From Adiantum capillus-veneris (taxonomy: Eukaryota > Streptophyta > Polypodiopsida > Polypodiales > Pteridaceae), in NCBI GenBank assembly GCA_014529385.2, contig CM043953.1:78668338-78732337 (forward strand): a stretch of DNA of 64,000 nucleotides, read 5' to 3'. The notes beneath the pieces were generated by a model that saw nothing but the letters and a program-made list of their open reading frames with translations, was not told where the DNA came from and did no database searches. Positions within the stretch are counted from its first letter, which is position 1. Each line of letters starts with the position of its first letter. Shown piece by piece: positions 23,281 to 35,394 of this stretch. The position numbers were made by a program, and so were the translations under genes.

Positions 23281-24738
23281 GATTTTACTTTTGTTATTCT
23301 ACTCAATCATAGGGACCTAAAGTGAAAGGCCGACTATTGGTGAGTCAAAAGAAAACAAGCCCGCATCTTTATCTCATAAGCAGCCTAACAGTTAATACAA
23401 TATGAGGTGGTATCAATAGTACAAAGTCAATCCGTGTGGCATAAGCCAACAACCCTAAACCAGAGGAGCGCCAAAAATACAAAGGCGGCAACCTTATTTC
23501 ACAAGCAACCCAACATGAACGTAGACAGCAGAGGGGCATAAGCCATTAAACATAAACCAGAGGCCAAAAACCTAACGCCCTTTGGAGCAAGGAACACCAC
23601 CATATAATATTGCAACACTCTCACTGCAAGTGCTATGGTCAAGCAATAACAACCTTTGACCACACAACCTCCCCCCTTTTTTTTACATTAAACTATTAGA
23701 GAAGTAAATGACAAACAAAATTACGCGGTATTATGTCAAAGGACAAAAAATGATGCATATTTTCTTTGGTCATGAAAAAAAAACACCATTAATCCAAACC
23801 CTACGATCATAGTTCCAAGTCACCGATTGCTATCAATGCCAAGGAATATCAAGACCTTAATAACCTTGATGTGGTGCAGAATGCTGTAGAGAATGCATAA
23901 GAAAAAAAAATTCAACCTTAGTACCAACTTGTGATGCATCCTTGTGTTCAACCATCTCGATAGCCACACAACAAGCAAGTGTTCAAGCCCTCAAAAAGAC
24001 TCTCTTTCACATACACACACATGAAACGCAAGAGCCAAGGATAAATGAGGGGCATAGAGAAACCCTCACCTAGTTTTAAATACCTAGTTTGGTACACGTT
24101 CTGAAGAGCCACAATTTAGGCGAATCATCTTTGATCTGTCATCATCACAAGGAGTATACTATCCAACGGCAGACGCCATGGTTAATACAATAGTTGAGAG
24201 GGGGGGGGTTCAGGCTAGGCTGCGGAAGAAAACTGCGAAGGGCGTCAATGCTCCATGGCGAAAGTTGATTGGTTGAAGTTGAGGCACTCTTCCGTAGGGC
24301 CCTCCATTTTTCTTTCGACCCCCCCCCCCCCCCCGAAGAGTTGATGGCCTCTCTCCGCCTCTTTGCTTTTTCATTGTTCCGCCTCCACACTGTTCACACT
24401 ACGTGGCGATAGATTTGTGAAGACTTCTTTCTTCCACCGGCTCAGTCTGAATCCAGCCTAAAGTGAACAAAAACAGAGAGCAGAGATGCGCGGAGTGAGG
24501 TGTAATGCTAATGTAAATGCATCATAGAGTGAGGAATGATGACAAAGTAAATGCGACAGAATTTCCAAGCAAGGGTTAGCTAGAGAAAGACTCACACTCC
24601 GATAAGAGGGGTTTTTGAGGATTAGGCCCCAAAGGCAACCACCAAATAAGGTAGTGTATCCCACGTAGAGTGGAGAAGGTTAATTCCATTTGATGTTTTA
24701 GGGGAATTTTTTGAGCATTAGTAGGTTGTGGTATTCAT

Positions 24739-24742
<4 letters not shown>
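23281..24742. other. No gene recognised
   Basis: The stretch is AT-rich, with short poly-G/poly-C tracts near 24200 and 24320. The minus-strand frame at 24145-24390 is driven by a poly-Gly tract and is not credible. Short phrases such as ATAAACCAGAGG recur near 23455 and 23560, suggesting old repeat DNA. Confidence 0.5.

Positions 24743-24811
<69 letters not shown>
24743..24811. repeat. (GA)n microsatellite
   Basis: About 34 GA units; on the minus strand a (TC)n tract just beyond the end of the reverse transcriptase relic. Confidence 0.95.
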
Positions 24812-24813
<2 letters not shown>

Positions 24814-24855
24814 TGTACCCGCCCTGTCCTGGGCTCCATACACAATGGGTCGGTA

Positions 24856-24880
24856 GTAGGCCCATTATGCATGGGCCTAC
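24856..24880. repeat. Perfect 10 bp hairpin
   Basis: GTAGGCCCAT-TATGC-ATGGGCCTAC is a perfect stem with a 5 base loop. It lies about 35 bases past the stop of the RT relic, between its thumb region and the (TC)n tract. Confidence 0.75.
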
Positions 24881-24912
24881 CACCCAATTAGAGAGATGAG
24901 GTTAGAACGGTT

Positions 24913-27900
24913 GAGTTACAAGCCATGCCAGTCATTCGAAGAAATAGTCTTGATGATTTTGTTTATTAAGTCACTCCTCTTGAATCCATTAAGGCAAAAC
25001 TTGTGACTAAGAAGCTTGATGTCTTCCCATGCTAAGAAGCAGTTAGAGGAAGAATATAAGACTAAGTAGAGGAGGTTGATGCATATATTAAGAGCGGCTT
25101 TACAAAACCGGTGACTATTCTTTTTATAAATTCTATGGGACACATATTCAATAGGTCTCTTTTCCATTGAAACGGTAGTCATAGCCGCCATTACAAGGGT
25201 TATGAAGTATAATTGTAAAGTTAAGGAGTTGTGAAGAGGTAGAAAAGAAGCCAGAGGTTGTAGTAAAACCTTGACCATAAGTTGGTTCAATCTTGAGGCA
25301 GTGAAGGTAAATAAGACTAATCTCTTTCGAAAAAGATTTATTGTTGAGGCTTAGGATGTTGTCCGTATGTCTGTAAGTATGTTTAAATAGGGAGAGTTTA
25401 TGATACCCATCTTTATCTTCCATGGTTCTGAGAAACCATTGTATTCAAAGAAGGCTAAATATAGATTACACATAAGGGGTGAGAAAGAAAATCCCATAAG
25501 GATGCCTAAGCTCTGTTTAAAGCATTGGCCTCTGAAGAGTATATTTCAAGAATCCAGGTAATTTTCTTTAAAAGTTTCTCGTCATTAAAGTGGAAGCGGT
25601 GAGATGAATGGGGTTTTTTAATCCATATTGGTTTATTAGTGAGGGAAATGTATAAGAAACCTTTCTTCCTAGCATGCTTAAATGCTATCCCAATCATTTG
25701 TAATAGAGTATTCTACATCCCTATCTCTCCATTTAGAGGTATATTTTCATAGCATTGAGTGATGTTTGTTGTGAAGAGATGGAATATTGTTTTGGCAAAG
25801 TTAAGAGTGACCTCAGTAGAGTTTTGAATTAGCCAAAAGGGTTTATAGTGTATCTGGAGGAAGTTTGAACAGATTTTTTGTTTAGTTGTGCAAACAGATT
25901 CAAACTTTGAAAGTACAAGGTCAAGGCAAAGGGTGATATCTTTAGTAATGTCAATAGTTATCCCATTCGAATCATCTGATATCCATCTAAATTTATGCTT
26001 ATGATGTTTATATGTGGGAAAAAGCATAGGAAGCTTGATAGTCTTCAGAGAATAACCAAGATTCAAAAGATGCTTAGAGATCAGTAATAACCATACTAGG
26101 AGAAAGGTTTAGCAAGGTGAATTCCTTCCCAGATAATTGAGAGTGAGAAGCTTTCCAAGCCAAGTTTTTGCACATAAAAGTAGGACAATTGGAGCTTTTA
26201 TCTAGCCCTACATAAACCAATTATGTGCAAGTTTTTGAAATTCAACTCTGAGGTGTGGTGTGATCCAGGTATTGTCAGTGGACAACCATTTGCATGGTAT
26301 GATAGAGATTTTTTGAAAAAAACATTGTTAAACTAATTTAGTCAAGTCCAGTAGGACTGTCTTCTCTAGTCAAAGAGTACTGACAAGGTCAGTTAAGAAG
26401 CTAAGTAAACTTGATAGATCAAGATATGGGTTTTTTGGAAAATTAGGGATGTGATTCAGCCCTTTAGCCAAGAAGATCACAAGTGCAAACATGATTTCCA
26501 TAATTACCAAAATCCTTACAAAAAGTGCCATATTTATCACAAGCACATTTTCTACAATGTTGTGACGTAAAAATTCAAGGTTCCTGATACCTCCAGCCAA
26601 TAAAAACGTTATCAAGTATTTCATGATTGCCAAAAAGTAAGTCAAAGAACTCAAAGAATATTGTTTTGGGGTGAACCCAATCCAAAAGTTCATTTTGGAA
26701 CAGACAGTGTAAATAGATAAACTCCCTGGTAGAGGTCTTCTTTGGAAGATGCATCCTTCCACAAGGGACAAAAACAACATGCACAATATCAATGATCATA
26801 ATTCAAGGAGGTGCTGGATGGGAGTAATTTTTCCTCTTCCCGACGTAAAGCTATGAGACTTTCCTTTGTTATAATTTGAGGAAGTACTGGGGGTCAAAAA
26901 ACATGTGAACGAGTTATTGGGGGTGGTTAAAGAGTTACATATTTTCAACGAAGGGAATCATCATCTTCAATACAAGGCTTAAGTAGACTCGTGATGATTT
27001 TGACACCTTCATAGTTGGCATAAGTGGTCAGATATGTCCTTGGTTCATTGGATTTGAGTTCTTTAAGGATATCCAACGTTAGCCCACAAAAAATATTAAA
27101 AGCAATTTGAGCAACTACTAATTGTTTGGATTGGCCTCCCAACCAAGAGCAGATAAGGGATAAATGAATGTCCACCAATTTTTTGGGAAAGAGTTGGTCA
27201 AGATGGTTGAGGATATACTGGTTGAACCACATGATGCTTGATTCACACAAGGCATTGGGGTCAAGAAATTTGCGGGCACATTTTAGATACAACCAAAATA
27301 CATTCCAGATTGATTCAATGTAGAAGTTGGAATTGCTTTTAGAAAACTCCACGTTCCCTTTTGTACGAATTTGCAATTCTGCATTAGAGGAGCATTTAGA
27401 ATGGTGAATAAAGTTAAGGTTGAAAGGGGATTTGATGAGATCCCCTTTGTCTAGGATTGTCCTCCTTTTAGAATCTCGAGTCTGCAATCTTCAACTGTAG
27501 AGGCAAGTAGTTAGGCCAAACAAACCCAAGTTTATATAAGAATGGGTGCCAAAAAGGCTTTGTTAGGTAGAACCCAAAGCTGATGATCCACACCAAAGGA
27601 TTCAATTTCAATTTGTCTAGCAGGTAAAAAAGAAAAAATTTGGAAACTTTGAGTACCTTTTTTAAAAGGCTAGAGGCACTAAGGGAGCAAAAATTGCTTT
27701 GAAACTCCTTGACAGCTTCAAGCGCATCACTATCTCTACAAAAGATGTCACCTGTTTGTTGAGGGATAGCTGGAGTAGCAAGGGTATCGATAAAAGGTGG
27801 ATTGAGGCCACATGATTTTTTGAGAAAGTTCAATAGCTCGGATCCAGATGAAGAGAACGAGGCTAACTCTTGTTGATATTGAAGAAAGTATAGGTAATTG

Positions 27901-28140
27901 GGCTATGTATTGAGAAATCATAGCAACCCCATCTTTGGTGTCCTTGTCCAAGGTAGCCAATATCTTGACCCAATCGTTAAAATAAAGCATGTGCAAGATA
28001 GAAACTTTTTATCCGTAGCTAAGGCCAAATCATAGATTAGTTGAGAAGCATCCAAACTGCAAATACGTCTGAGGACAAGGGAGGTTGCCACGGAGAGAGG
28101 CTCAGAGGTTAATTCCAGGCCTTGCAAAAGAGCAAGAGTG
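24913..28140 (-). mobile_element. Penelope-like/TERT-like reverse transcriptase relic
   Basis: Minus-strand pieces in consistent order: N-terminal part 28127-26945 (for example NPLVWIISFGFYLTKPFW near 27590); GRMHLPKKTSTREFIYLHCL near 26750; a Cys/His cluster C-x2-C-x-C-x6-C-x8-H-x-C-x-C at 26556-26479; FPTYKHHKHKFRWISD near 26000. RT motif A-like NITQCYENIP is at 25766-25737, with Asn for catalytic Asp. Motif B' LGILMGFSFSPLMCNLYL is at 25509-25456, and a motif C position YRHTDNI at 25375-25355 stands where Y-x-DD is expected. A thumb-like region ending LLSHKFCLNGF follows. The LGIxMGxxxSPxxxNLYL and DIxxCYxxIP forms fit the Penelope-like/telomerase branch; copia, gypsy and L1 do not use them. 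At least five frameshifts and several stops make it inactive. No GIY-YIG endonuclease is visible. RT identity is fairly firm; the exact clade is inferred. Confidence 0.65.
26479..26556 (-). other. Cys/His cluster upstream of the RT
   Basis: In the same frame as WVHPKTIFFEFFDLLFGN (26799-26575), after one TGA, seven Cys/His residues lie within 26 codons as C-x2-C-x-C-x6-C-x8-H-x-C-x-C. Between the last two pairs is FGNYGNHVC. The spacing suggests metal binding. It survives although the surrounding frames are broken. Confidence 0.5.
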
Positions 28141-28149
28141 AATTAAAAA

Positions 28150-28560
28150 AATTCATGCTGAGATTTCTATTAAGGGCTCTTGGAGAAACCCAAAAGACAT
28201 ATTATGGTTGAAAATGCTTTGCTCAACATGTACACTAAGTGTGATCATGTATTAAACAACTCAAAACAACCTCTTGATGGTATTAAAGTTTGTAGATGTC
28301 GCATATGTGTAGAAGCAGAAGGTTGAGGATAAGGAAGATCTCAGTAGTTTTCACATGCAGCAAGGTGAGGGCTTGTTTCCGGATACAATTTTGTATCCTT
28401 ATATCTCAAAGGTATGTGGCATCTTGCAAGTATTTGACGAGCAAACTAAAATGGCTATTGACGGGCTCTTTTAAAAAAACTTCCTGCTTCAAAATGTTTT
28501 GGTCAACATGTACACCATATTTAAATGTTGCCTCTCAGAATGCACTTATGTGGCCCTTGG
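28150..28560 (+). pseudogene. PPR gene fragment
   Basis: The translation gives VENALLNMYTKCDHV near 28205 and later degenerate counterparts of SSFHMRQGE, LKGMWHLAS and NMYTIFKC. Part of it (28280-28555) aligns with 15-290 of this window at a modest level. It is cut by stops and directly abuts the left end of the RT relic. Confidence 0.55.
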
Positions 28561-28639
28561 CACCCCCATTCTTAGGGGTTCTTACTCTTGCAGATCACTT
28601 TCCAAGGAGGAAAATTTACTATGTTTACATTAAACTTAG

Positions 28640-29115
28640 ATTTTCTTCAAGCACTCAGGGTACACAATTCTTTTTTCAGAAATTTGGAAAACCTACTTAT
28701 GAGAAATTTTAGAGGCAAATTTATTGTATTTGATGGTTTTTACACTAAATTCGTCAAACTTTTTAGGAGTTCTTACCTTCAAATCTAGAATTTAGAGGTA
28801 AATCTCAAAATTTGTAGGTTAAATTACAATAAACGTACGTTATTTTTAGCACTCAGATACACAATACTTTCTCCCAAAAACTTGAAAAACCTACATATGA
28901 GAAATTTTAGAGGCAAATTTACTATATTTGAGGTTTTCTTTTGAACGTGGGATCACACTAAACCTAGGTTTTTTCTTTAGCACTCAAACACACAATATTT
29001 TTTCCAAAAACTTGAAAAACCTACATATGGTTACAGTAAGCGTACACTCAAATACATTTGTAGGTGGGATTTCACTAAACCAAGCACTTTTTCTAGCACT
29101 CGGATACACAATATC
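28640..29115 (+). repeat. Diverged tandem repeats (same family as 11990-12560)
   Basis: Four units marked by CACTCxxxxACACAAT start near 28654, 28839, 28980 and 29098. Each is followed by CAAAAACTTGAAAAACCTAC or a variant. The orientation is opposite to the array at 11990-12560. Confidence 0.65.
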
Positions 29116-29774
29116 AATGTTACAAGAGATGAAAGCTTTGAGGCTTTTAGTACGGAGAGGAGGGTTTCGCAGTGCCTTATGCATTATTTGTTGAAAGTGA
29201 CATTGATTCAACATCTAATGATGATGATGAAGAGGCAGATTCTCCCTCATCTAGACCTTGCATGATGTCTAATATATTAATGGTTTCTTGAACTGTTGGT
29301 TTTTTGGAATGTGGGATGGGTATGGAGATGACCCTTTGAAGGCTAGCAGCCAATCAACATTGTTCAATGTATGTAAACCATCTTTCATCTCTTCCTACAT
29401 CAAGTTAGGGGCCAATCCAATGGACTCAAGAATGTAGAGTCTGATGTATAAGTCATTCAATGAGAAAAAATGAGCTATGCTTCTTTTCACCTCTTCTAAA
29501 GGCTTGGAATTATCCATCTTTAGCATACTAAATCGTTGTGAGTGCAACCAAGTGGTGATGGTACGCCTCACAAGATGGCTCATTGGGTAAAGATGGCACT
29601 ACACATCTCCTCAACATCCATGGCCAACTACATCTCTCAAATGTGGGTACACATAGGCATGCTTCTCTTTCATGTTAATCGAAGATGTGTAGGAGCTCCA
29701 TGCAGAAGCTCTTTAAGGTTTTCATCATGGAGCTAGCAGGCCCTCTGTAGCTCTCTTTTTTCTCAGACAATCAG

Positions 29775-29776
<2 letters not shown>
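29116..29776. other. No gene recognised
   Basis: Open frames are 60-64 codons and show no motif. A short acidic stretch (STSNDDDEEADSPSS, plus strand near 29210) could be the end of a transposase or host protein, but nothing else supports it. Confidence 0.4.
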
Positions 29777-29837
<61 letters not shown>

Positions 29838-30042
29838 ACCATGCTGCTTAATAGAAGAAGCGACTTCTATTGCATCACAAACACCATAAACATTGGAGAC
29901 TTTATGAATTGGGAGCAAAGATCGAGAAAAAAGTGTAATGTCACCTAAAATTTTTGAAATGTTATCTCTAAATTTTAAATTATAAGGTAAGAAACCTACA
30001 AAATATGAAAGAATTTAGTATTTAAAATTTTTTTTGGGCAGT

Positions 30043-30086
<44 letters not shown>
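29777..30086. repeat. (TC)n and (GA)n microsatellites
   Basis: (TC)n fills 29777-29834 and (GA)n about 30048-30086; between them lies a decayed unit of the 12 kb tandem-repeat family (CACCTAAAATTTTTGAAAT). Confidence 0.85.
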
Positions 30087-30088
<2 letters not shown>

Positions 30089-30106
30089 AATATTTATATT
30101 CTCCTC

Positions 30107-30546
30107 CTCCCCCTCCCCTCCCCCTCCCCCTCCTCCTCCTTCTCTCTGTTTGATTGCAAGCAACTACAAGCAACCTTGAGAACCATCTAGTTAAATAGAG
30201 AGAAGAAGGAAGAGGAGAATATACATATTACTCTCTCTCTATATATATATATCTCTCATCAATAGCTTTAAAGCACTCCTAGATTTATTAAAAAGAGACT
30301 AGAAAATCCTATGTAACGTGTGAGAACGTGCCATGCTTCGTATCAAAGGCTAGAAATATTTGTTGCCTCTTGCATTTTTTTTTTGAGAAGCCATAGAGAG
30401 ATGTTGTGAATCATTTTTTTGAAATGCAAGAGAGTGTATACATGTACAAAAATAGAATCTATGTATTTATAATTCTCCACTTTTGTATTTCTAAAAATAG
30501 AATACATGCATTTTCTAGCCGTAGCAATGCGCGGGTCACATACTAG
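30107..30546 (+). mobile_element. Helitron 3' portion
   Basis: It ends CCGTAGCAATGCGCGGGTCA then CATACTAG^T at 30546, with the CCG/CGG arms of the usual hairpin. The region from the TCTCCTCCTCC block at about 30107 matches 31290-31740 at roughly 80-85% by eye, with the same order of blocks. Its 5' end is not clear. Confidence 0.55.
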
Positions 30547-30946
30547 TACTATATATAATGTAGCTTAAAATTTTCAAGGAAGGAGATACCCTCTACGTCT
30601 TACTCACAGATTCACTCTAAAGAAAACTTTCAAAAATATCTCTATAGCTTGATTCCACCTGTAAACCTTTTCGGCCTTCAATTTTTTACATTTCAAAGTA
30701 TATAAAGAAAAGGTTTGATTCTACTTTCTTAGCTTTACTTTTCCTTAATTGAAGGGTGTTTCAACATTTCTTTTGTAAAGCCAATGGCCATAAAATTTCA
30801 AAATTTAAGAAATTGTATCATTGTACACTAGCAAATTGTTACCGGTTTACTTCAAGGTGAACTTGAAATCTAGCTAGGATTCGTTAATTAATACACTAAA
30901 TCTCAATTTTAATTGAATATTTGGTCTCGGATAGCCCCAAAATTGA

Positions 30947-31015
<69 letters not shown>

Positions 31016-31069
31016 GTCTCAAAGAGAGTGCCAAAAAAAAATTCTTAATTGAAATAATTTTGAAATAAA
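30547..31069. other. Truncated Helitron 5'-like sequence and (TG)n/(GA)n
   Basis: Immediately after the Helitron end lies TACTATATATAATGTAGC then TTAAAATTTTCAAGGAAGGA, which resembles a Helitron 5' start that has lost its first bases. (TG)n lies at 30949-30988 and (GA)n at 30989-31014. Confidence 0.45.
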
Positions 31070-31430
31070 TCTTTACATATATAATGGAGCTTAAATTTTC
31101 CAAGCAAGGAGAGGTCTTCCATGCGTCATCTATTGCAGCTTACCCAAATGTCCATGTTTAGAACTCGATGAAATAATTGCAGCTCGACGACCTCGACGCT
31201 TAAAGGTCCAGTCCAATCTTGACATGTAACAGCTTCTCGTGCATGTGTTCACATCCATGTTGTGTGTGTGTGTGTGTGTGTGTGTGTGAACATTTATATT
31301 CTCCTCCTCCTTCTCTCTGTTTAATTGGAAAGTTCTCTAGGTTGCTTGCAATTGTTTTTATATTCTCCCCCTCCTTCTCTCTGTTTAATTGGATAGTTCT
31401 CTAAGTTGCTTGCAATTGTTTAGCACTCTC

Positions 31431-31473
<43 letters not shown>

Positions 31474-31740
31474 AATAGCTATAAAGCACTCCTAGATCCA
31501 TTGAATAAGGGTTAGAATCCTACATAACATGTGAGAACCTGGTATTAAAGGAATATTTGTTGCCTCTTGGATGTTTTTTTTTTTTAGAATCCATATAGAG
31601 ATGTTGTGAATCATTTTTTAAAGGTCCAAGATAGTGTATACATGTAGAAGAATAGAATCTATATAATTTTCCACCTTTGTAGTTGTAATATTGGAAGACA
31701 TGAATTTTCTAGCAGCAGCAACGTGGAGGTCACATACTAG
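31070..31740 (+). mobile_element. Candidate non-autonomous Helitron, 671 bp
   Basis: The 5' end A^TCTTTACATATATAATGG is a mutated TCTATACTATATATAATGG. The 3' end is GCAGCAGCAACGTGGAGGTC then ACATACTAG^T at 31740. The interior holds (TG)n at 31260-31288 and (TC)n at 31423-31471 and no protein. Its right part is a diverged repeat of 30107-30546. Confidence 0.5.
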
Positions 31741-31959
31741 TAGCATTTAAAAGTCTAGGATCTCTTTCTATTCACTCATAAGACTTTTAAGCTCGATAGA
31801 ACAATTGTCAAACAAGAAAAATTGAACGACCTTGGCCCCTTGGGTAGTAAGGCCTTTAGAGGCCAAAAAATTGTAGCTTTTCATAAGAAGACTAATTTTC
31901 TTTCACCAATCGTGCCTAAACTTTCACATCTTTGAGATGTCAGAAGCTTTTGCTGGAAG

Positions 31960-32840
31960 GATGTGGAGCTCATGGTGATGCTATATAAATTGGGGATATA
32001 CAAAAGGCTTCTGATTAGTAGACTCTTGGAAGTGTTGGCTTCCTCATTTCCGTTTGTATGCAGATCAAAATTAGATTAGAGAGTCCTGGCATTGGTGGAA
32101 AGAAAAAGTGTTCTCACTTCCCCAGACCCGGAATACTTATAATGTGCTGGTGTACAAAGCGGATTGGTTTTCCCCACTCAATAGAATCTGGAAGAAAAAC
32201 TAGTCAGAATAACGCTGGCAAAAGAGGGTTACTACCATATGGGAGATTAAAGGGCCGGACTATAAAGGTATTCATCTGGAAGGGGCTATGGGGAGCCTTG
32301 CCCACTAGGATTAAGGTGCAACCTAGAGGGATCGGCTATAACACTTGCTCTGGCTGTAAATCAGTCTTAAAAGACCCCCTTCATCTGTTCCGACAAGTGC
32401 CCTACTTTGCAGGGACTTGCCACTTGGGTTTGCAAGTCAAGTGGGTATGAAGGACTTGGAAGATAATATTTTCTAAGGATGACTTGATCTTGGGAGGGCA
32501 TGGTATCCAAAGCCATGCCATTTTGGTGTGCACTAAAATTATCCAATTTTGCTACTTGAACAAGGTATGGAAGTCCAGAACCTTCGAGTCTAGGAGGACA
32601 AACTGAATGTTGCCCTTTTTGAGGGGCTGTTGACAAAGATGAAGGATGTGTGCAAGCTTTGGTCTGCTTAGAACACTTAGGAGTAACATCTCTGGTAGGT
32701 ATCCTCGTTATCTATGTGCAAGTCTCTTATGGAACCCTAGCCCCCTCAAGGCACATGTAGTACTTGAGGGCAATTGTATTCTTATCGAGCTAATATACCT
32801 TCTCTCAACTTACAATTGTGAGTATGGGAAAAAAAAAGAC
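31960..32840 (+). mobile_element. L1-like LINE 3' fragment
   Basis: The frame at 32058-32450 contains KVFIWKGLWGALPTRIKV, TCSGC and KDPLHLFRQVP, the LINE zinc-binding end domain, clearly related to the one at 7274-7504. Downstream the sequence reads to TACAATTGTGAGTATGGG and an A tract at about 32829-32837. It is 5'-truncated and carries stops. Confidence 0.75.
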
Positions 32841-33525
32841 TACTTCTGTATCAATACAAGATGCTAAAACTAGAGTTTGAGCTGGATATGTAGGCTTTGG
32901 AGATGAATTGCTTCATTATTTTAAGACATAATTGCCTTTCCTTACGAGGTAATTTGTGACAAATTACATGCTAGGCATTCAAAGATGGATCTCAATTGTC
33001 AAAAACGAATAAAGATCAAAAAATCTTAAACAATCGAAGAAAAATAGATACAAAAGTATTTCGGGAATGTTTGAAACTTGAGGGATATTTTGAAAATTTT
33101 CACAATTTAGAGGGGTATTTAGGTAAATTTTTCAAAATAATAAATTAAAAAGTGCACATTACACATTATCATTTGAAACCAAAATAAAAATAAAATAAAA
33201 ACAATAAAATGAAAAGACACATTCAAAGACCTAAACAAAAAATATTTTAATGTCTTCATAAAAAGAATAGATTCAATTGCTATAGAAAATAATAAAAATT
33301 TTAATAAAATGAATTTTTGTGAAATTGTTAAATGAAAGGACTCTTTAGAAATCAAAATATTATTAAAACAAGGTGAAGCGGCACGAACGCCTGCTAATTG
33401 AAGTTAAGGGGGGAATGAGATTTATGGAAAGAAATTTTAAATGAGTGCCTACAATCACATGAAATTTTTATCGTGTTTTAAAATAAAATTATATTATCCA
33501 TTATACATATATAATCACAAATGGT
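32841..33525. other. AT-rich, no gene
   Basis: This holds nothing recognisable except a diverged copy of the GTGCACATTACACATTATCA block near 33150 that recurs at the start of both segmental duplicates. Confidence 0.5.
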
Positions 33526-34361
33526 TATATATTAGAAAAGATCCCACTTAAATAATAAGGTGAAAGATGCACATTGCACATTATCATTTGAAACCAAGTA
33601 AAAAAATAAAAATATTCATTATACATACACAAACTAGATTCCAAAGAGTCAACGAAAAAAACCTCGTACTCTTTCTTCCACCTCTCTTTTCATTCACAAT
33701 TTATTATGTACAATTTTGACATCCAATGAGTTGTAGTGTAGTGGTATTGTTGTTTACGTAGCTGTTGGATTCCATCCAATCACACAGATCCACGTTTCGT
33801 ACTGAAAATTGGACGGTAGAACTGCTCTTCCGGAGGGGGGAAAGGCTTTCTATTTTTTTGGTGGGTCCAGAGAAGTGTAATCTTCTTTTGTGCCAATGGA
33901 CAGACTCCATGATAAAGGCACATTCCTTTTTGCATGTCTTTCATCGGTTCTCGTGAACCCAGCCATAATCTCGAATGGTTTATATATTAGAAAAGACTCC
34001 ACTTAGATAATAATGTGAAAGGTGCACATTACACATTATTATTTGAAAAGAAAATAAAATGACAAAGAAATAAAATATAAAACACATTAAACACTTCAAA
34101 AAAGAATATATTGTTTAAAAAAGATAGATTTAACAAGCGCAAAGAATAGTAAATCAATTCAACAACTTAATTAAATGAATCTTTGTGAAGTCTTTAAGTA
34201 AAAGGACTCTTTACAAGAAGGGGGTAGCAGCAGGAGAAAAATGAAAAAATGGTGGTATTAATTGATATGAAAAAAAGAAGGGTTTACAAGGGTCTTGTGG
34301 AAGGAAGAGGGAAGACGATAAGGTAGGTAGGCCACGTGGAAATGGGGCATTCTTTCCCTTC

Positions 34362-34406
<45 letters not shown>

Positions 34407-34424
34407 GCTCGCAAAACAATATAA

Positions 34425-34586
34425 TTCTCTGTGCACCCCACGCTTTGTAGTCCCACTACAAAATGTTTCGCGTGAAGAAGGGCAATTAAAATGCAAATAT
34501 TGTGCTTCTCTGTGCACCCCACGCTTTGTAGTCCCACTACAAAATGTTTCGCGTGAAGAAGGGCAATTAAAATGCAAATATTGTGC
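34425..34586. repeat. 81 bp tandem duplication specific to copy B
   Basis: The unit beginning TTCTCTGTGCACCCCACGC occurs at 34425 and again at 34506; copy A has it once (about 1194). (TC)n and (GA)n tracts lie on either side. Confidence 0.9.
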
Positions 34587-34587
34587 G

Positions 34588-34619
<32 letters not shown>

Positions 34620-34671
34620 GCATGTAGATGATGAAGCGAGGGAGAAAAAGAGAAAGGGACCTACTACACTC

Positions 34672-34714
<43 letters not shown>

Positions 34715-35394
34715 AGAGGAGTCTACAACAGACGTCGCGAGAGAGCGAGAGAGAGAAGAAAGGAGGGAGAGGCAAATAAGAATATTCTTTGTTGTGCATT
34801 TTGTTATCCTGCCAACGAGTATGTAGAGTCAATTATAGTGTGTGTGAGAGTATGTCCCTACTATATTGCAAAAAGTAAATTGAATCAATACTTCACATTA
34901 TGGATTAAACTCCTATGAATACTCTTTAATCCTTTGTTTTTTCATGTCTTTTTCATCATGCCAAAAAATAACGAAAGCACCTTTGGGAAATAGCATTGTA
35001 AAGGAAATGATTTCTTTCTCTTCAATTCTTAAAGGGACACATGTCATGTAAACAAATTTGAACGACCTTCACCCATATGGATACTAAGGCTTTTGGCAGG
35101 CCAAAAATATTGAATCAATATTTGAGAGCATGAATCAAAGTCTATAAATACACTCTTTATTCCTTTGCTCTCTAAAGTCTTTTTTAACAAAAAATGAACG
35201 CAACTTTTTTTTAGAAATAGAATTGGAAAGGAAGTGATGTCTTTTTCTTCAAGACTTTTAAGGCTTCTTGAGGGGCACATGTAGCTGCTTAGGAGGTAGC
35301 AAGGATAATTGATCTACCACATACACACTATTCCAGATTTCTCCTCTTATTCACACAGACACACACACACACACATATATGAGACAAGAACAAT

